Of a stretch of 64,000 bases of DNA, positions 36,477 through 45,500 are shown one piece after another. Source of the stretch: Gordonia jinghuaiqii (lineage in GTDB: Bacteria; Actinomycetota; Actinomycetes; Mycobacteriales; Mycobacteriaceae); contig NZ_CP059491.1 in the NCBI RefSeq assembly GCF_014041935.1, forward strand, positions 2,108,001 to 2,172,000, written 5' to 3'. Position 1 is the first letter of the stretch. Each line of letters starts with the position of its first letter. The notes beneath the pieces were generated by a model that saw only the letters and a list, made by a program, of their open reading frames with translations, searched no databases and was not told where the DNA came from. The position numbers were made by a program, and so were the translations under genes.

Positions 36477-39400
36477 ATGCAGGATGACGCTCGCGAGACC
36501 CTGCGCGATCAGGTCACCCGACTGATGTCGTTCCTGCGGGATCTCGTCCGATCCCGCTCCGGCGACGTCCGCGACATCGACGATCATCCCGGCTCTGTCT
36601 GGGTCGGGCCGTCGACGCCGGTGTCGGTCCGTCCGAATGCCGCGCCCGGGCAGGTGGTTCTCGAAATCGCCCCGCCGGATCCCGACTCCGGCCCCTCCGA
36701 CTCTGCTGGTCCGGCATCGGACTCCGATGCGTACGCCGACCTCGCCCGGCTCATCGACGAGCTGACGAGCAATCCCGAGAGCCTCGAGCTCGTCGTGGCC
36801 AACGCCCTCGTCACGGTGCGTGACGAGGCGGGCGCCGACGTCGAACCGCTGGTACGCGAGCACCTGCTCACACAGGCTGTCGTGGCCGATCGCGACGAGT
36901 CCGGCACCATTCGTCTGTCGCTCGGCGTGGGCTCGGCCCCGACGATGCACGACACCCACCTGCTGGCCTCGGTCGACGGTCTCGACCTCGCCGGCGCGGT
37001 GAAGGTCCGGACCAAGCTGTCCGAGCAGGCGTCGGTGCTGTCGAACACGGTCACCGATCTGATCGGAGAGTGGCTCGACGCCATCGACATCGACACCGGG
37101 CGGGCCACTCTCACGCTCGACATGCGACCGGCCGTCGTCCTCCGGCGACGCGGCGTCGACACCTCTCTCGCCTTCTACGACGCGATCATCGACGACCTGC
37201 GGGACGAGACCTCGCCGGTCCCGATCGGACTCGCCCAGCTTGTCGCGCCGATCGAGTCGGACGCCCGGCTGGACGCCCTCGACGCCCCGGGGGTCCTGGC
37301 CCCCGACGCCCTGACATCCGACGCGCTGTTCCCGCTGCCGTCGAACGTCGAACAGCGTGACGTCCTGGCCCGGCTCGGCGTCGACAGCGGTGTCGTCGTG
37401 GAAGGCCCTCCCGGTACCGGCAAGACCCACACCATCGCCAATGTGACCTCCGCGCTCCTGGCCAAGGGGCAACGCGTGCTGGTGGTCAGCGAGAAGGCGC
37501 ACGCACTCCACGTGCTGCGGGACATGCTGCCGCCGCCGCTCCGTGACCTCGCGGTGTCGATCGCGGACGTATCGCAGGACCGGTCCGAGGGGGTGGTGGC
37601 GGCGGTCGCGGCCCTGGCCGAACGAAAGTCGGCGTTCTCACCCGGCGTCGCCGACGCCGAGATCGCCGATCTGACCGCTCGTCGCGACCACGCGCTGCGA
37701 CGACGCGACGAGGTGCTCCGTGAGCTCTGGGACCTGAGAGCGGAGGAGACCGAGGTCCACGAATGGATCGCCGGCGACTATCGGGGGACGCCCGCGCAGG
37801 TCGTGCGGCAGGTGCTGGCCGATGCCGACCGCTTCGACTGGATGCCGGGGCCGTTGCAGGGCTCGGTGCCGCCGCTGGACTCGGGCGAGTTCGTCCGGCT
37901 CGTCGAACTACTCGGCGTCACCGGTGGTTCCGCCGCACGTCTGTCGCAGCGCTTCCCTGATCTCGACGACCATCTGCCCGAACCGGGCGCGTTGGATGCG
38001 ATCTGTGCCCGCATCGCCGCACGTCCGCACGAGCCGATGACCGGCGCCGGGTCGCTGTTGTCGGTCCTCGACGGGGTGGACAGTGCCCGGCTCCTGCGTG
38101 TCAAGGACATCTGCGACCAGCTCGCCGTGGCCTCGGCCGAGGTGTCGTCGTATCCGGCTCCGATGGTGGACATGGCCGATCGGCTGCTCGCAGGCCGCGC
38201 GACGCACCTGTGGTCGCGGGTGACGACGTTGTCCCCGGTGATCGCCGAAGCCGCGCGCCGTGACCGTGATCTGGGCGCCCACGCGGTCGTCGTCGACGGC
38301 CACCGGCCCGGGGATGCCGCACTGTTCGACGCCGCAGCCGACTTCCTGCGCGGCGGCGGTCAATGGCGGGGTCGCCTGCGACGGTCGGCCGAGCAGCGGG
38401 CGGTGGAGGAGTCGCCCGTGCGGGCGACCGTCGACGGTCGGGTTCCCGCCGACGAGGCTTCGCTGCGCCGGGTCGCCGATCATCTCACCGTTCTCGATGC
38501 GGTCCAGCAGGTCCACCGCATCCTCGCCGACCTGCACGTCCCGGTCGACGCGTCGGGCTCTCGCTCGGCCCAGCTCGATCACCTCGTTCGGCTCGACACC
38601 CAGCTGTCGTGGATCTCCCGGCTCGTCACCGGTCGTGACCACCTCGTGCGCGAACTCGAGTCCATCAGCCCCGGGGGACCGCGCCCGCGCAGCGTCGCCG
38701 AGGTGGCCCAGATCGCACGTCAGGCGCGATCCATCGCCGCCGCCAACGACGCCGTGCTCGCCGAACAGGAACTCGCGGACTTCGCATACCGGTTGTCCGC
38801 CGAACTGGAGAGGGGGCCGTCGCCGGAGGGGGACGCGCTGGTGGCGGCGCTCGCCGCTGCCGACGCCGACGCGATCCGCAGCGCCCGTCGGGCCTTCGTG
38901 ACGGCCGGTGCTGATGCCGCGGCGCAGAATGCACTGGACCTACTCGGCCTCCGGTTACGCAGCCGTGCACCAGAATTGGCCAAGCTGCTGTGGTCGACGC
39001 CCGACGACCCGGCCTGGGTGGATCGGGCCCGCGACATGGGGGCGGCCTGGGCCTGGCGGTTCGCGCACTCCTGGGTGCAGGATCGCAGTGATCCGCTGTC
39101 GGAGTCGCGACTGCAGGCCGCACTCGATGCGCTCGAGGTCGACATCGCCCAGCTGACCACGCGCCTGGCCTCCGCGCAGGCCTGGCGGGCGTTGTCGGCC
39201 CGCACCTCCGCCGGTGAGATGCAGGCCTTGCAGTCCTATCGCGACCACATGATCAATCTGGGCAAGGGGTCGGGGAAGCACGCCAACCGTTTCCGCCGGG
39301 CCGCGCGTGAGGCGATGCACGAGGCGCAGAACGCCATCCCGGCATGGATCATGTCGATCAACCAGGTGGCCGAGACACTACCGCCACGGCGTAACTCCTT

Positions 39401-40712
39401 CGACGTCGTCATCGTCGACGAGGCGTCGCAGGCCGACATCACCAGCTCGTTCCTGCTGTGGCTGGCGCCGCGGGTCATCGTCGTCGGTGACGACAAGCAG
39501 TGTGCGCCCGTCGGTCTGAGCGGCACCACCCTCGACGACGCCTTCGCCGAACTCGACGCCGCGTTGCCAGACCTGCCGACCTACCTGCGTGACGGGCTCA
39601 CCCCCCGCTCGAGCCTGTTCTCCTTGCTGCGCAGCCGATTCGGGAATGTCGTCGCGCTGCGTGAACACTTCCGCTCGATGCCGGAGATCATCGGATTCTC
39701 CTCGCAACAGTTCTACGGGACCTCGCCGCTGATCCCGGTGCGGCAGTACGGCTCCGACCGGCTCGAGCCGTTACGGGCCGTCGCGGTCGACGGTGAGGCG
39801 ATCGGTACCGGCGGCGCCGTCACCAATGAGGCCGAGGTGACCGCGATCCTCTCCGCGCTGCGGGACTGTCTCGACGATCCCGCCTACGACGGCATGGATT
39901 TCGGGGTCATCGCACTTCAGGGGACCAGGCAGGTCGAAGCGCTCGAGCGCACGCTCCGGGCCGAGATCGACGCCGAGACCTGGCGTGAACGTCGCATCCG
40001 GGTGGGTTCGCCGCCGGACTTCCAGGGCGACGAACGGCACGTGATGTTCCTGTCGATGGTCGTGTCCGATCCCGCGGCGATCTCGGCACTCACCCGCGCC
40101 GAATCCCAGCGGCGGTTCAACGTGGCCGCCACACGGGCGATGGACCAGTTGTGGCTGTTCCATTCGGTCGATCCGGATGAGCTGCGCCGCAACGACCTTC
40201 GCTATTCGTTGTTGTCCTACGTGATCGCCAACGAGGGTCCGGTGATCAGTCCGATGCCGACCGACGTCCCCGACGATCGGCGGGTGGAACCGTTCGACAG
40301 TCTCCTCGAGCAGCAGGTCTTCAATCGACTCGCGGCGCTGGGATACCACGTCTCGCCCAAGGTCGTCGTCAACAACCGTGTCGTCGACCTCGTCGTGCTC
40401 GGGGCGGACGCGCGCATGGCCGTCGAATGCGATGCCGACCGGTTCCCGGGGACCGGCCGGCAGGCACGTTCGGATCTGGAGCGCGAGCGCGAATTGCGCC
40501 GCTGCGGATGGGAATTCGTCCGCGTCCGGGAGTCGGAGTTCGAGTTCGACCGCGACGGTGTCATCGACTCCGTCGCCGCGGCCCTCGACGCGCGCGGGTG
40601 CAAGCCGGGTTCGCTCGCGGCGGCCGGGGCAGGCTCGACACAATCGGAGTCGTTCCGATCGCTCGGCGATGTCCCAGTCTGGACACCGATCGACCTCACC
40701 GCGGGGGAATGA
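36477..40712 (+). CDS. Large SF1 helicase fused to a C-terminal PD-(D/E)XK-like nuclease
   Basis: 1411 residues. Residues 1-290 are of unknown fold. Walker A GPPGTGKT is at 310-317. A helical insert of about 600 residues follows. Walker B with DEAS is at 981-984, then VVGDDKQCAPV (motif III), QGDERHVMFLSMV and NVAATRAMDQLWLF (motifs V and VI), giving a split SF1 (UPF1-like) helicase. Residues 1270-1385 resemble the REase_MTES_1575/Vsr-like nuclease domain, with D1304 and E1317-C-D1319 (RVVDLVV and MAVECDAD), LEQQVFNRLAALGYHV before them and GWEFVRVRESEFE after. Such helicase-nuclease fusions are frequent in defence islands. ATG 36477 has GAGAGGA upstream. It is convergent with the sirtuin gene. 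Confidence 0.85.
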   Translation: MQDDARETLRDQVTRLMSFLRDLVRSRSGDVRDIDDHPGSVWVGPSTPVSVRPNAAPGQVVLEIAPPDPDSGPSDSAGPASDSDAYADLARLIDELTSNPESLELVVANALVTVRDEAGADVEPLVREHLLTQAVVADRDESGTIRLSLGVGSAPTMHDTHLLASVDGLDLAGAVKVRTKLSEQASVLSNTVTDLIGEWLDAIDIDTGRATLTLDMRPAVVLRRRGVDTSLAFYDAIIDDLRDETSPVPIGLAQLVAPIESDARLDALDAPGVLAPDALTSDALFPLPSNVEQRDVLARLGVDSGVVVEGPPGTGKTHTIANVTSALLAKGQRVLVVSEKAHALHVLRDMLPPPLRDLAVSIADVSQDRSEGVVAAVAALAERKSAFSPGVADAEIADLTARRDHALRRRDEVLRELWDLRAEETEVHEWIAGDYRGTPAQVVRQVLADADRFDWMPGPLQGSVPPLDSGEFVRLVELLGVTGGSAARLSQRFPDLDDHLPEPGALDAICARIAARPHEPMTGAGSLLSVLDGVDSARLLRVKDICDQLAVASAEVSSYPAPMVDMADRLLAGRATHLWSRVTTLSPVIAEAARRDRDLGAHAVVVDGHRPGDAALFDAAADFLRGGGQWRGRLRRSAEQRAVEESPVRATVDGRVPADEASLRRVADHLTVLDAVQQVHRILADLHVPVDASGSRSAQLDHLVRLDTQLSWISRLVTGRDHLVRELESISPGGPRPRSVAEVAQIARQARSIAAANDAVLAEQELADFAYRLSAELERGPSPEGDALVAALAAADADAIRSARRAFVTAGADAAAQNALDLLGLRLRSRAPELAKLLWSTPDDPAWVDRARDMGAAWAWRFAHSWVQDRSDPLSESRLQAALDALEVDIAQLTTRLASAQAWRALSARTSAGEMQALQSYRDHMINLGKGSGKHANRFRRAAREAMHEAQNAIPAWIMSINQVAETLPPRRNSFDVVIVDEASQADITSSFLLWLAPRVIVVGDDKQCAPVGLSGTTLDDAFAELDAALPDLPTYLRDGLTPRSSLFSLLRSRFGNVVALREHFRSMPEIIGFSSQQFYGTSPLIPVRQYGSDRLEPLRAVAVDGEAIGTGGAVTNEAEVTAILSALRDCLDDPAYDGMDFGVIALQGTRQVEALERTLRAEIDAETWRERRIRVGSPPDFQGDERHVMFLSMVVSDPAAISALTRAESQRRFNVAATRAMDQLWLFHSVDPDELRRNDLRYSLLSYVIANEGPVISPMPTDVPDDRRVEPFDSLLEQQVFNRLAALGYHVSPKVVVNNRVVDLVVLGADARMAVECDADRFPGTGRQARSDLERERELRRCGWEFVRVRESEFEFDRDGVIDSVAAALDARGCKPGSLAAAGAGSTQSESFRSLGDVPVWTPIDLTAGE

Positions 40713-40718
40713 CGCCCA

Positions 40719-40748
40719 CGCAGTGAGCCCCCCCGCAGTGAGAGACCT
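40719..40748. repeat. Two copies of CGCAGTGAG spaced 15 bp
   Basis: Copies begin at 40719 and 40734, in the 35-base gap between the convergent helicase and sirtuin genes. This is a weak, two-unit member of the 15-bp repeat class. Confidence 0.6.
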
Positions 40749-41575
40749 CAGCCGAGGGCGTCGACGAGCGCGGCGAGGCCGACCGCGGCCGACATCCGCA
40801 GGCTGTGGGTGGCGATGTCGGACAGCGCCGACGGCGCGGGATTGAACTCGATGACCGGGATGCCCGCGCGCACAGCACGTTCGGGCAGGGAGGCGGCGGG
40901 ATAGACGATGCCGCTGGTGCCGACGACGATCACCACCTCGCAGGCGCGGAACGCCTCGTCGGCGCGTCGCCACTCATCCTCGGGCAGTGCTTCGCCGAAC
41001 CACACGATGCCGGGGCGCACGGCGCCACCGCAGCGCGGGCAGGCCGGCGGCGCGATCCGGGGTTCGGCGTTCTCGCCGGGCTCGTCGGTGGTCGCCTCGT
41101 CGGGCAGGGGAGTTGCGCCGGGGCCGTCGTAAGGGGTCCCGCACACCGAGCACCTCGGTGCGAACAGGCTTCCGTGCAGGTGGCTCACGACATCGCTACC
41201 GGCCCGCTCGTGGAGGTCGTCGACGTTCTGGGTCACCACCATGACCGTGCGTGAGGCGCCGAGGTCGGCCAGGGCGCGATGCCCGGCGTTGGGCCGGGCG
41301 CCGAGCACCTCGCGGGCGCGCCATCGGTACCACCCCCACACGAGTGACGGGTCGCGATCCCATGCCTCCGGGGTGGCCAGCTCGGACGGGTCGAATTTCT
41401 CCCACAGTCCGGTCTGGGCGTCGCGAAAGGTCGCGATCCCACTTTCCGCCGACATCCCGGCACCGCTGAACACCGTGATCCATTCGGCGTCGCGGATCAG
41501 CTCCACCACTGCTGCGGGGATCTCGGGCGGGGCGGGCTCGGGCTGGGACCCGGGCCGGGGCCGGGACTGGGTCAT
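40748..41575 (-). CDS. cobB: NAD-dependent protein deacylase, class III sirtuin
   Basis: 275 residues. GAGMSAESGI and TQNVDDLHERAG bind NAD. H134 in SHLHGS is the catalytic base. Zinc cysteines are C142, C145, C179 and C182. Y83-x-x-R86 (WYRWR) is the class III signature, which favours removal of succinyl or malonyl groups over acetyl. The acidic insert between the cysteine pairs (EATTDEPGEN) is longer than usual. ATG 41575 overlaps the HIT gene stop (ATGA), so the two are coupled. A Pro-rich N-terminus of 20 residues precedes the core. Confidence 0.92.
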   Translation of the reverse strand: MTQSRPRPGSQPEPAPPEIPAAVVELIRDAEWITVFSGAGMSAESGIATFRDAQTGLWEKFDPSELATPEAWDRDPSLVWGWYRWRAREVLGARPNAGHRALADLGASRTVMVVTQNVDDLHERAGSDVVSHLHGSLFAPRCSVCGTPYDGPGATPLPDEATTDEPGENAEPRIAPPACPRCGGAVRPGIVWFGEALPEDEWRRADEAFRACEVVIVVGTSGIVYPAASLPERAVRAGIPVIEFNPAPSALSDIATHSLRMSAAVGLAALVDALG

Positions 41576-41997
41576 CCGGCCGCCTCGAGGGAGGCCCGGA
41601 CGAGCGCCGCGGTCTCGTCGGGATTCGGGTCGCGGCGGATGAGGAACCCCTTGGCGAAGCTGAGCTTGTCGCCGTCGTGGCGGGGCACGACGTGGAGATG
41701 GGTGTGGAACACGGTCTGGAAGGCCGCACGGCCGTCGTTGAGCGCGAGATTGACGCCGTCGGCGGCGATCGGTCCGGACTTCATGGCCGCCGCCAGACGC
41801 TGCCCGGCGCGGAACAGCGAGGCGCCGACGGCCGGGTCGAGATCGTCGAGGCCGGTCGAGTGGATCCGAGGGACCAGGAGCGTGTGGCCGCGTGTCACGG
41901 GACGGATGTCGAGGAAGCCGAGAACGGCGTCGTCGGAATAGACGACACGGCCCGGTGCGGTGCCATCGACGATGGCGCAGAAGATGCAACTGCTCAT
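41572..41997 (-). CDS. HIT family hydrolase (HINT-like)
   Basis: 141 residues. The histidine triad is H98-T-H100-L-H102-V-V, with zinc-site cysteines C4 and C7 in CIFC. HINT enzymes hydrolyse purine nucleoside phosphoramidates and acyl-adenylates; the exact substrate is open. TAGAGT lies six bases before ATG 41997, suggesting a leaderless mRNA. It is the first gene of a two-gene unit with the sirtuin. Confidence 0.92.
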   Translation of the reverse strand: MSSCIFCAIVDGTAPGRVVYSDDAVLGFLDIRPVTRGHTLLVPRIHSTGLDDLDPAVGASLFRAGQRLAAAMKSGPIAADGVNLALNDGRAAFQTVFHTHLHVVPRHDGDKLSFAKGFLIRRDPNPDETAALVRASLEAAG

Positions 41998-42003
41998 GCG
42001 CCG

Positions 42004-42009
42004 ACTCTA
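42004..42009 (-). promoter_or_regulatory. Candidate -10 for leaderless HIT gene
   Basis: On the minus strand TAGAGT, six bases, then ATG 41997. Confidence 0.45.
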
Positions 42010-42184
42010 GGACACCTCGCGTCTCGCCCCGCACGTCATTCGACTCGCGGACGTGGTGCGGATCACATCACAGTTCGATAACAGATCGCCGAGCGTTTGA
42101 TCGGTGGTTTATGCCTCTCCGGGCGTGTTGCCTGGCCTGGGGGTTTCGAGACCCTCTCCATGCCTGTTGACAAGGTGCCCCAAG

Positions 42185-42213
42185 TTACCGACGGGGTTAC
42201 TCACGGGTATACC
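42185..42213 (+). promoter_or_regulatory. Candidate fas promoter
   Basis: TTACCG (42185-42190), a 17-base spacer and TATACC (42208-42213). The leader to the TTG start would be about 315 bases. Confidence 0.35.
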
Positions 42214-42216
42214 GAG

Positions 42217-42246
42217 AGGTCACCTTGAAACATGAGGAATCCCTCA
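42217..42246. promoter_or_regulatory. Two dyads, operator-like, in the fas control region
   Basis: AGGT-C-ACCT (42217-42225) and TGAGG-AATC-CCTCA (42233-42246) are perfect inverted repeats spaced about one and a half helical turns apart. They would cover the transcript start if the promoter above is right. FasR-type regulators are known to bind paired inverted repeats at fas promoters; identity with that motif is not shown. Confidence 0.4.
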
Positions 42247-42536
42247 CTTTCGTGTGTCATCATGGGTCTCACGTTCACGCCGACAACGACTCGCTACGAG
42301 CCGGGGATTATCAATGTCCCTGTGTGGCAAGCGTGTTCATCAGTTGTACCAGGTAGTTGAACCAGGCAGGACCGCTCCGGTGGTCCAGTGTGCCTGCGAC
42401 GCGGCAGGCGGCGCGGGTGCATGTGCGGGAGTCCGAGAAAACGGGCTACTCGCCGGCCTGCCCCACCTGCCCCAAGGCACCCGCACCAACACAACTCCGC
42501 CTACCACCGAGACCGACCACCACACAGGAGTACCCG

Positions 42537-45500
42537 TTGACCGTCGACCAGTTCCGCACCGGCTCGCAGGGCGCCGCCGGCGCCGATCGCCCCGCCACCA
42601 CTCTCATCGAACGACTCACCGACGGCGAGCCCTATGCGATCAGCTTCGGCGGTCAGGGCGGTGCCTGGTTGCCCACGCTCGCCGAGCTGGTCGTCGACGC
42701 CGATCTCGAGCATCGCATCGCCAAGATCGTGGAGTCCGCCGACCGCCTGGTCGATCCGGTGGCCGATGAGCTCGTCGTCGCCCGCGCAGAGGGCTTCCAT
42801 CCACTCGCATGGGTGCACGCGCACGACGCCGGCGAGGAGGTCCCGGCCGAGGTCACCCTCGCCGACTTCACCCTCTCGGGCCCGGGTGTGCTGCTGACCC
42901 AGCTCGCCGCGATCGAGGCCCTCCGCAAGCAGGGCCTGGACACGACGGCACTGACGCCCGGTGCCGTCGTCGGACACTCTCAGGGTTCGCTGGCCACCGA
43001 CGCCGTCGGTGCCGGAGGCCGGGTGGCGGAATCGGGTCAGGGCCTGCTGCTCGCCGTCGCACACCTCATCGGGGCAGCGGGGTCGCTGATCGCGCGCCGC
43101 CGCGGACTGGGTGTCACCACCGACGGCACCCCGATGCTCGCCGTCGGCAACATCTCCCCGGCCCGTGTCGAGGAGATCCTCGCCGAGTACCGCGCAGGCC
43201 TGCCGGAGAGCGATCGGACCACCGCGCCGGTCGTCTCGATCAAGAACAGCCGCAACGCGCTGGTCCTGTCCGGTGCGCCGCGCCACCTCGCGGCTTTCGC
43301 CGCACTCTGCGAGCGCATCGCCGCCGCCGAGGCCGACCGACGCAAGCGCAAGCTGACCGGCGGCGCCCCGTTCGCGCCGAAGTTCGATCAGCTGCAGGTG
43401 TCGGTGGCCTTCCACCACCCGGCGATGGCCGAGGCCGTCGAACTCGTCGCGGCGTGGGCCGACCGTTGCGGCATCGACCGTGACATCGCCACCCGGCACG
43501 CACACGACATCCTCGTCGCCCCCGTCGACTGGGTCGCCTCCATCGACGAGGTCGTCGCGGGCGGGGCCAGGTGGATCCTCGATTTCGGTCCCGGCGACAT
43601 CGCCACCCGCCTGACCTCCGCGCTGGTGCGCGGCCAGGGCGTCGGGCTGGTCCCCGCAGCCCTCCGCGTCGGACAGCGCAACCTCTTCAGCCCGGGCGGC
43701 GTGCCCGAGGTCGCCGCTCCGTGGTCGCAGTTCGCTCCCACTCTCGTCGAGCTGCCCGACGGTCGCACCGTCGTCGAGACCTCGTTCACCCGCCTCACCG
43801 GACGCTCGCCGATGCTGCTCGCGGGCATGACCCCGACCACCGTCGACCCGGCCATCGTCGCCGCCGCGGCCAACGCCGGACACTGGGCCGAGCTGGCCGG
43901 TGGCGGACAGGTCACCGAGGACATCTTCGCGGGCAACATCGCCACCCTCACCGACCTGCTCGAGCCGGGACGCGAGGCGCAGTTCAACGCGCTCTTCCTC
44001 GACCCCTACCTCTGGAAGCTGCAGCTCGGCGGCAAGCGCATCGTGCAGAAGGCACGCGCGCAGGGCGCCCCGCTCGACGGCGTGATCGTCTCGGCAGGGA
44101 TCCCCGAACTCGAGGACGCCGTCGCCCTCGTCGACGAATTCGTCGACGCCGGACTGCGTTTCGTCGCCTTCAAGCCGGGCACCGTGGAGCAGATCCGGTC
44201 GGTGATCCGGATCGCCGCGGAGGTTCCGCATCACCCGATCATCGTCCAGATCGAGGGCGGGCGCGCCGGTGGCCACCACTCCTGGGAAGACCTCGACGAC
44301 CTGCTGCTGGCGACCTACGGTGAGCTGCGCGCCCGTCCCAATGTCGTGATCTGTGTCGGCGGCGGCATCGGAACCCCGGAACGCGCCAGCGAGTACCTGA
44401 CGGGCAATTGGGCCGAGGGCTACGGCTATCCGCTCATGCCGCTGGACGGCATCCTCATCGGTACCGCGGCGATGGCCGCCAAGGAGGCCACGACCACACC
44501 CGCGGTCAAGCAGCTCCTGGTCGAGACCGCCGGTATCGACGAGTGGATCGGTGCCGGACACGCGACCGCCGGAATGGCCTCGGGCCGTTCACAGCTCGGT
44601 GCCGACATCCACGAGGTCGACAACACCGCCTCGCGTTGCGGCCGGCTGCTCGACGAGGTCGCCGGTGACGCCGAGGCCGTGGCCGCGCGCCGTGACGAGA
44701 TCATCGCGGCGATGGCCGACACCGCCAAGCCGTACTTCGGGGACGTCGCGGGCATGACCTACCGCGAATGGCTCGACCGCTACGCCACGCTCGCCGTCGG
44801 CGACCCCCAGGGCGATCAGGTCCCGTGGGCCGACATCACCTGGCAGCAGCGTTTCGTCGAGATGCTGCAGCGCACCGAGGCGCGCATGAATCCCAAGGAT
44901 TCCGGGCCCATCCCGACGATGTTCGCCGACCTCGCCGCCACCGTCGATCCGCATGCCGCGATCGACGCCCTCGGCAGCGTCTACCGCGAGATCGACTCGG
45001 ACATCCTCCATCCCGCCGACGTCTCGTTCTTCTTCGAGCTCTGCCGGACCCCGGGCAAGCCGGTCAACTTCGTGCCGGTCATCGACAAGGACGTCCGTCG
45101 CTGGTGGCGCAGTGACTCGCTGTGGCAGGCCCACGACCCCCGCTATGCCGCCGACGCGGTCTGCGTCATCCCCGGCCCGGTCGCCGTCGCCGGGATCACC
45201 CGCGTCGACGAGCCGGTCGGTGAACTCCTCGACCGCTTCGAGGCTCGCGTCGTCACCGATCTGCAGACCGCGGGGGAGCGTTCGACCGCCGTGGCCTCAC
45301 GTCACCGCGCCGGCCTCGTCGAGGAGGCCGGCCTCCTGAGCGCCGTCCTGGAATCCGACGACGTCAGCTGGACGGGCCGGATCGTGCCCAGCCCGATCGC
45401 CCTGCTCGGCGACCGCGACGCCTGGACGGTCGTCGGTCCCGAGCGCGCCGAGCACGCACCCACCGGTGCGGTGCTCGAGCAGGTCACCCCGCTCGACGGC

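Larger units (their letters stand above)
41998..42536. other. 539-base regulatory region upstream of fas
   Basis: No gene is supported; an in-frame extension of fas upstream to 42357 lacks family similarity. It contains a candidate promoter, two dyads just downstream of it, a 13-base direct repeat (GTTGTACCAGGTA / GTTGAACCAGGCA, 42335-42360) and the fas ribosome binding site AGGAG at 42526-42530. Confidence 0.6.

Noticed and set aside
40748..42034. 428-residue reading of the sirtuin with an N-terminal extension
   Set aside because: The extension is an alternative frame of the HIT gene; ATG 41575 overlaps the HIT stop.
42167..42172. TTGACA as the fas -35 box
   Set aside because: No TANNNT-like hexamer lies 16-19 bases downstream; the TTACCG-TATACC pair fits better.
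42357..42536. 60-residue N-terminal extension of FAS-I
   Set aside because: It has no similarity to FAS-I N-termini, and a proper AGGAG precedes TTG 42537.
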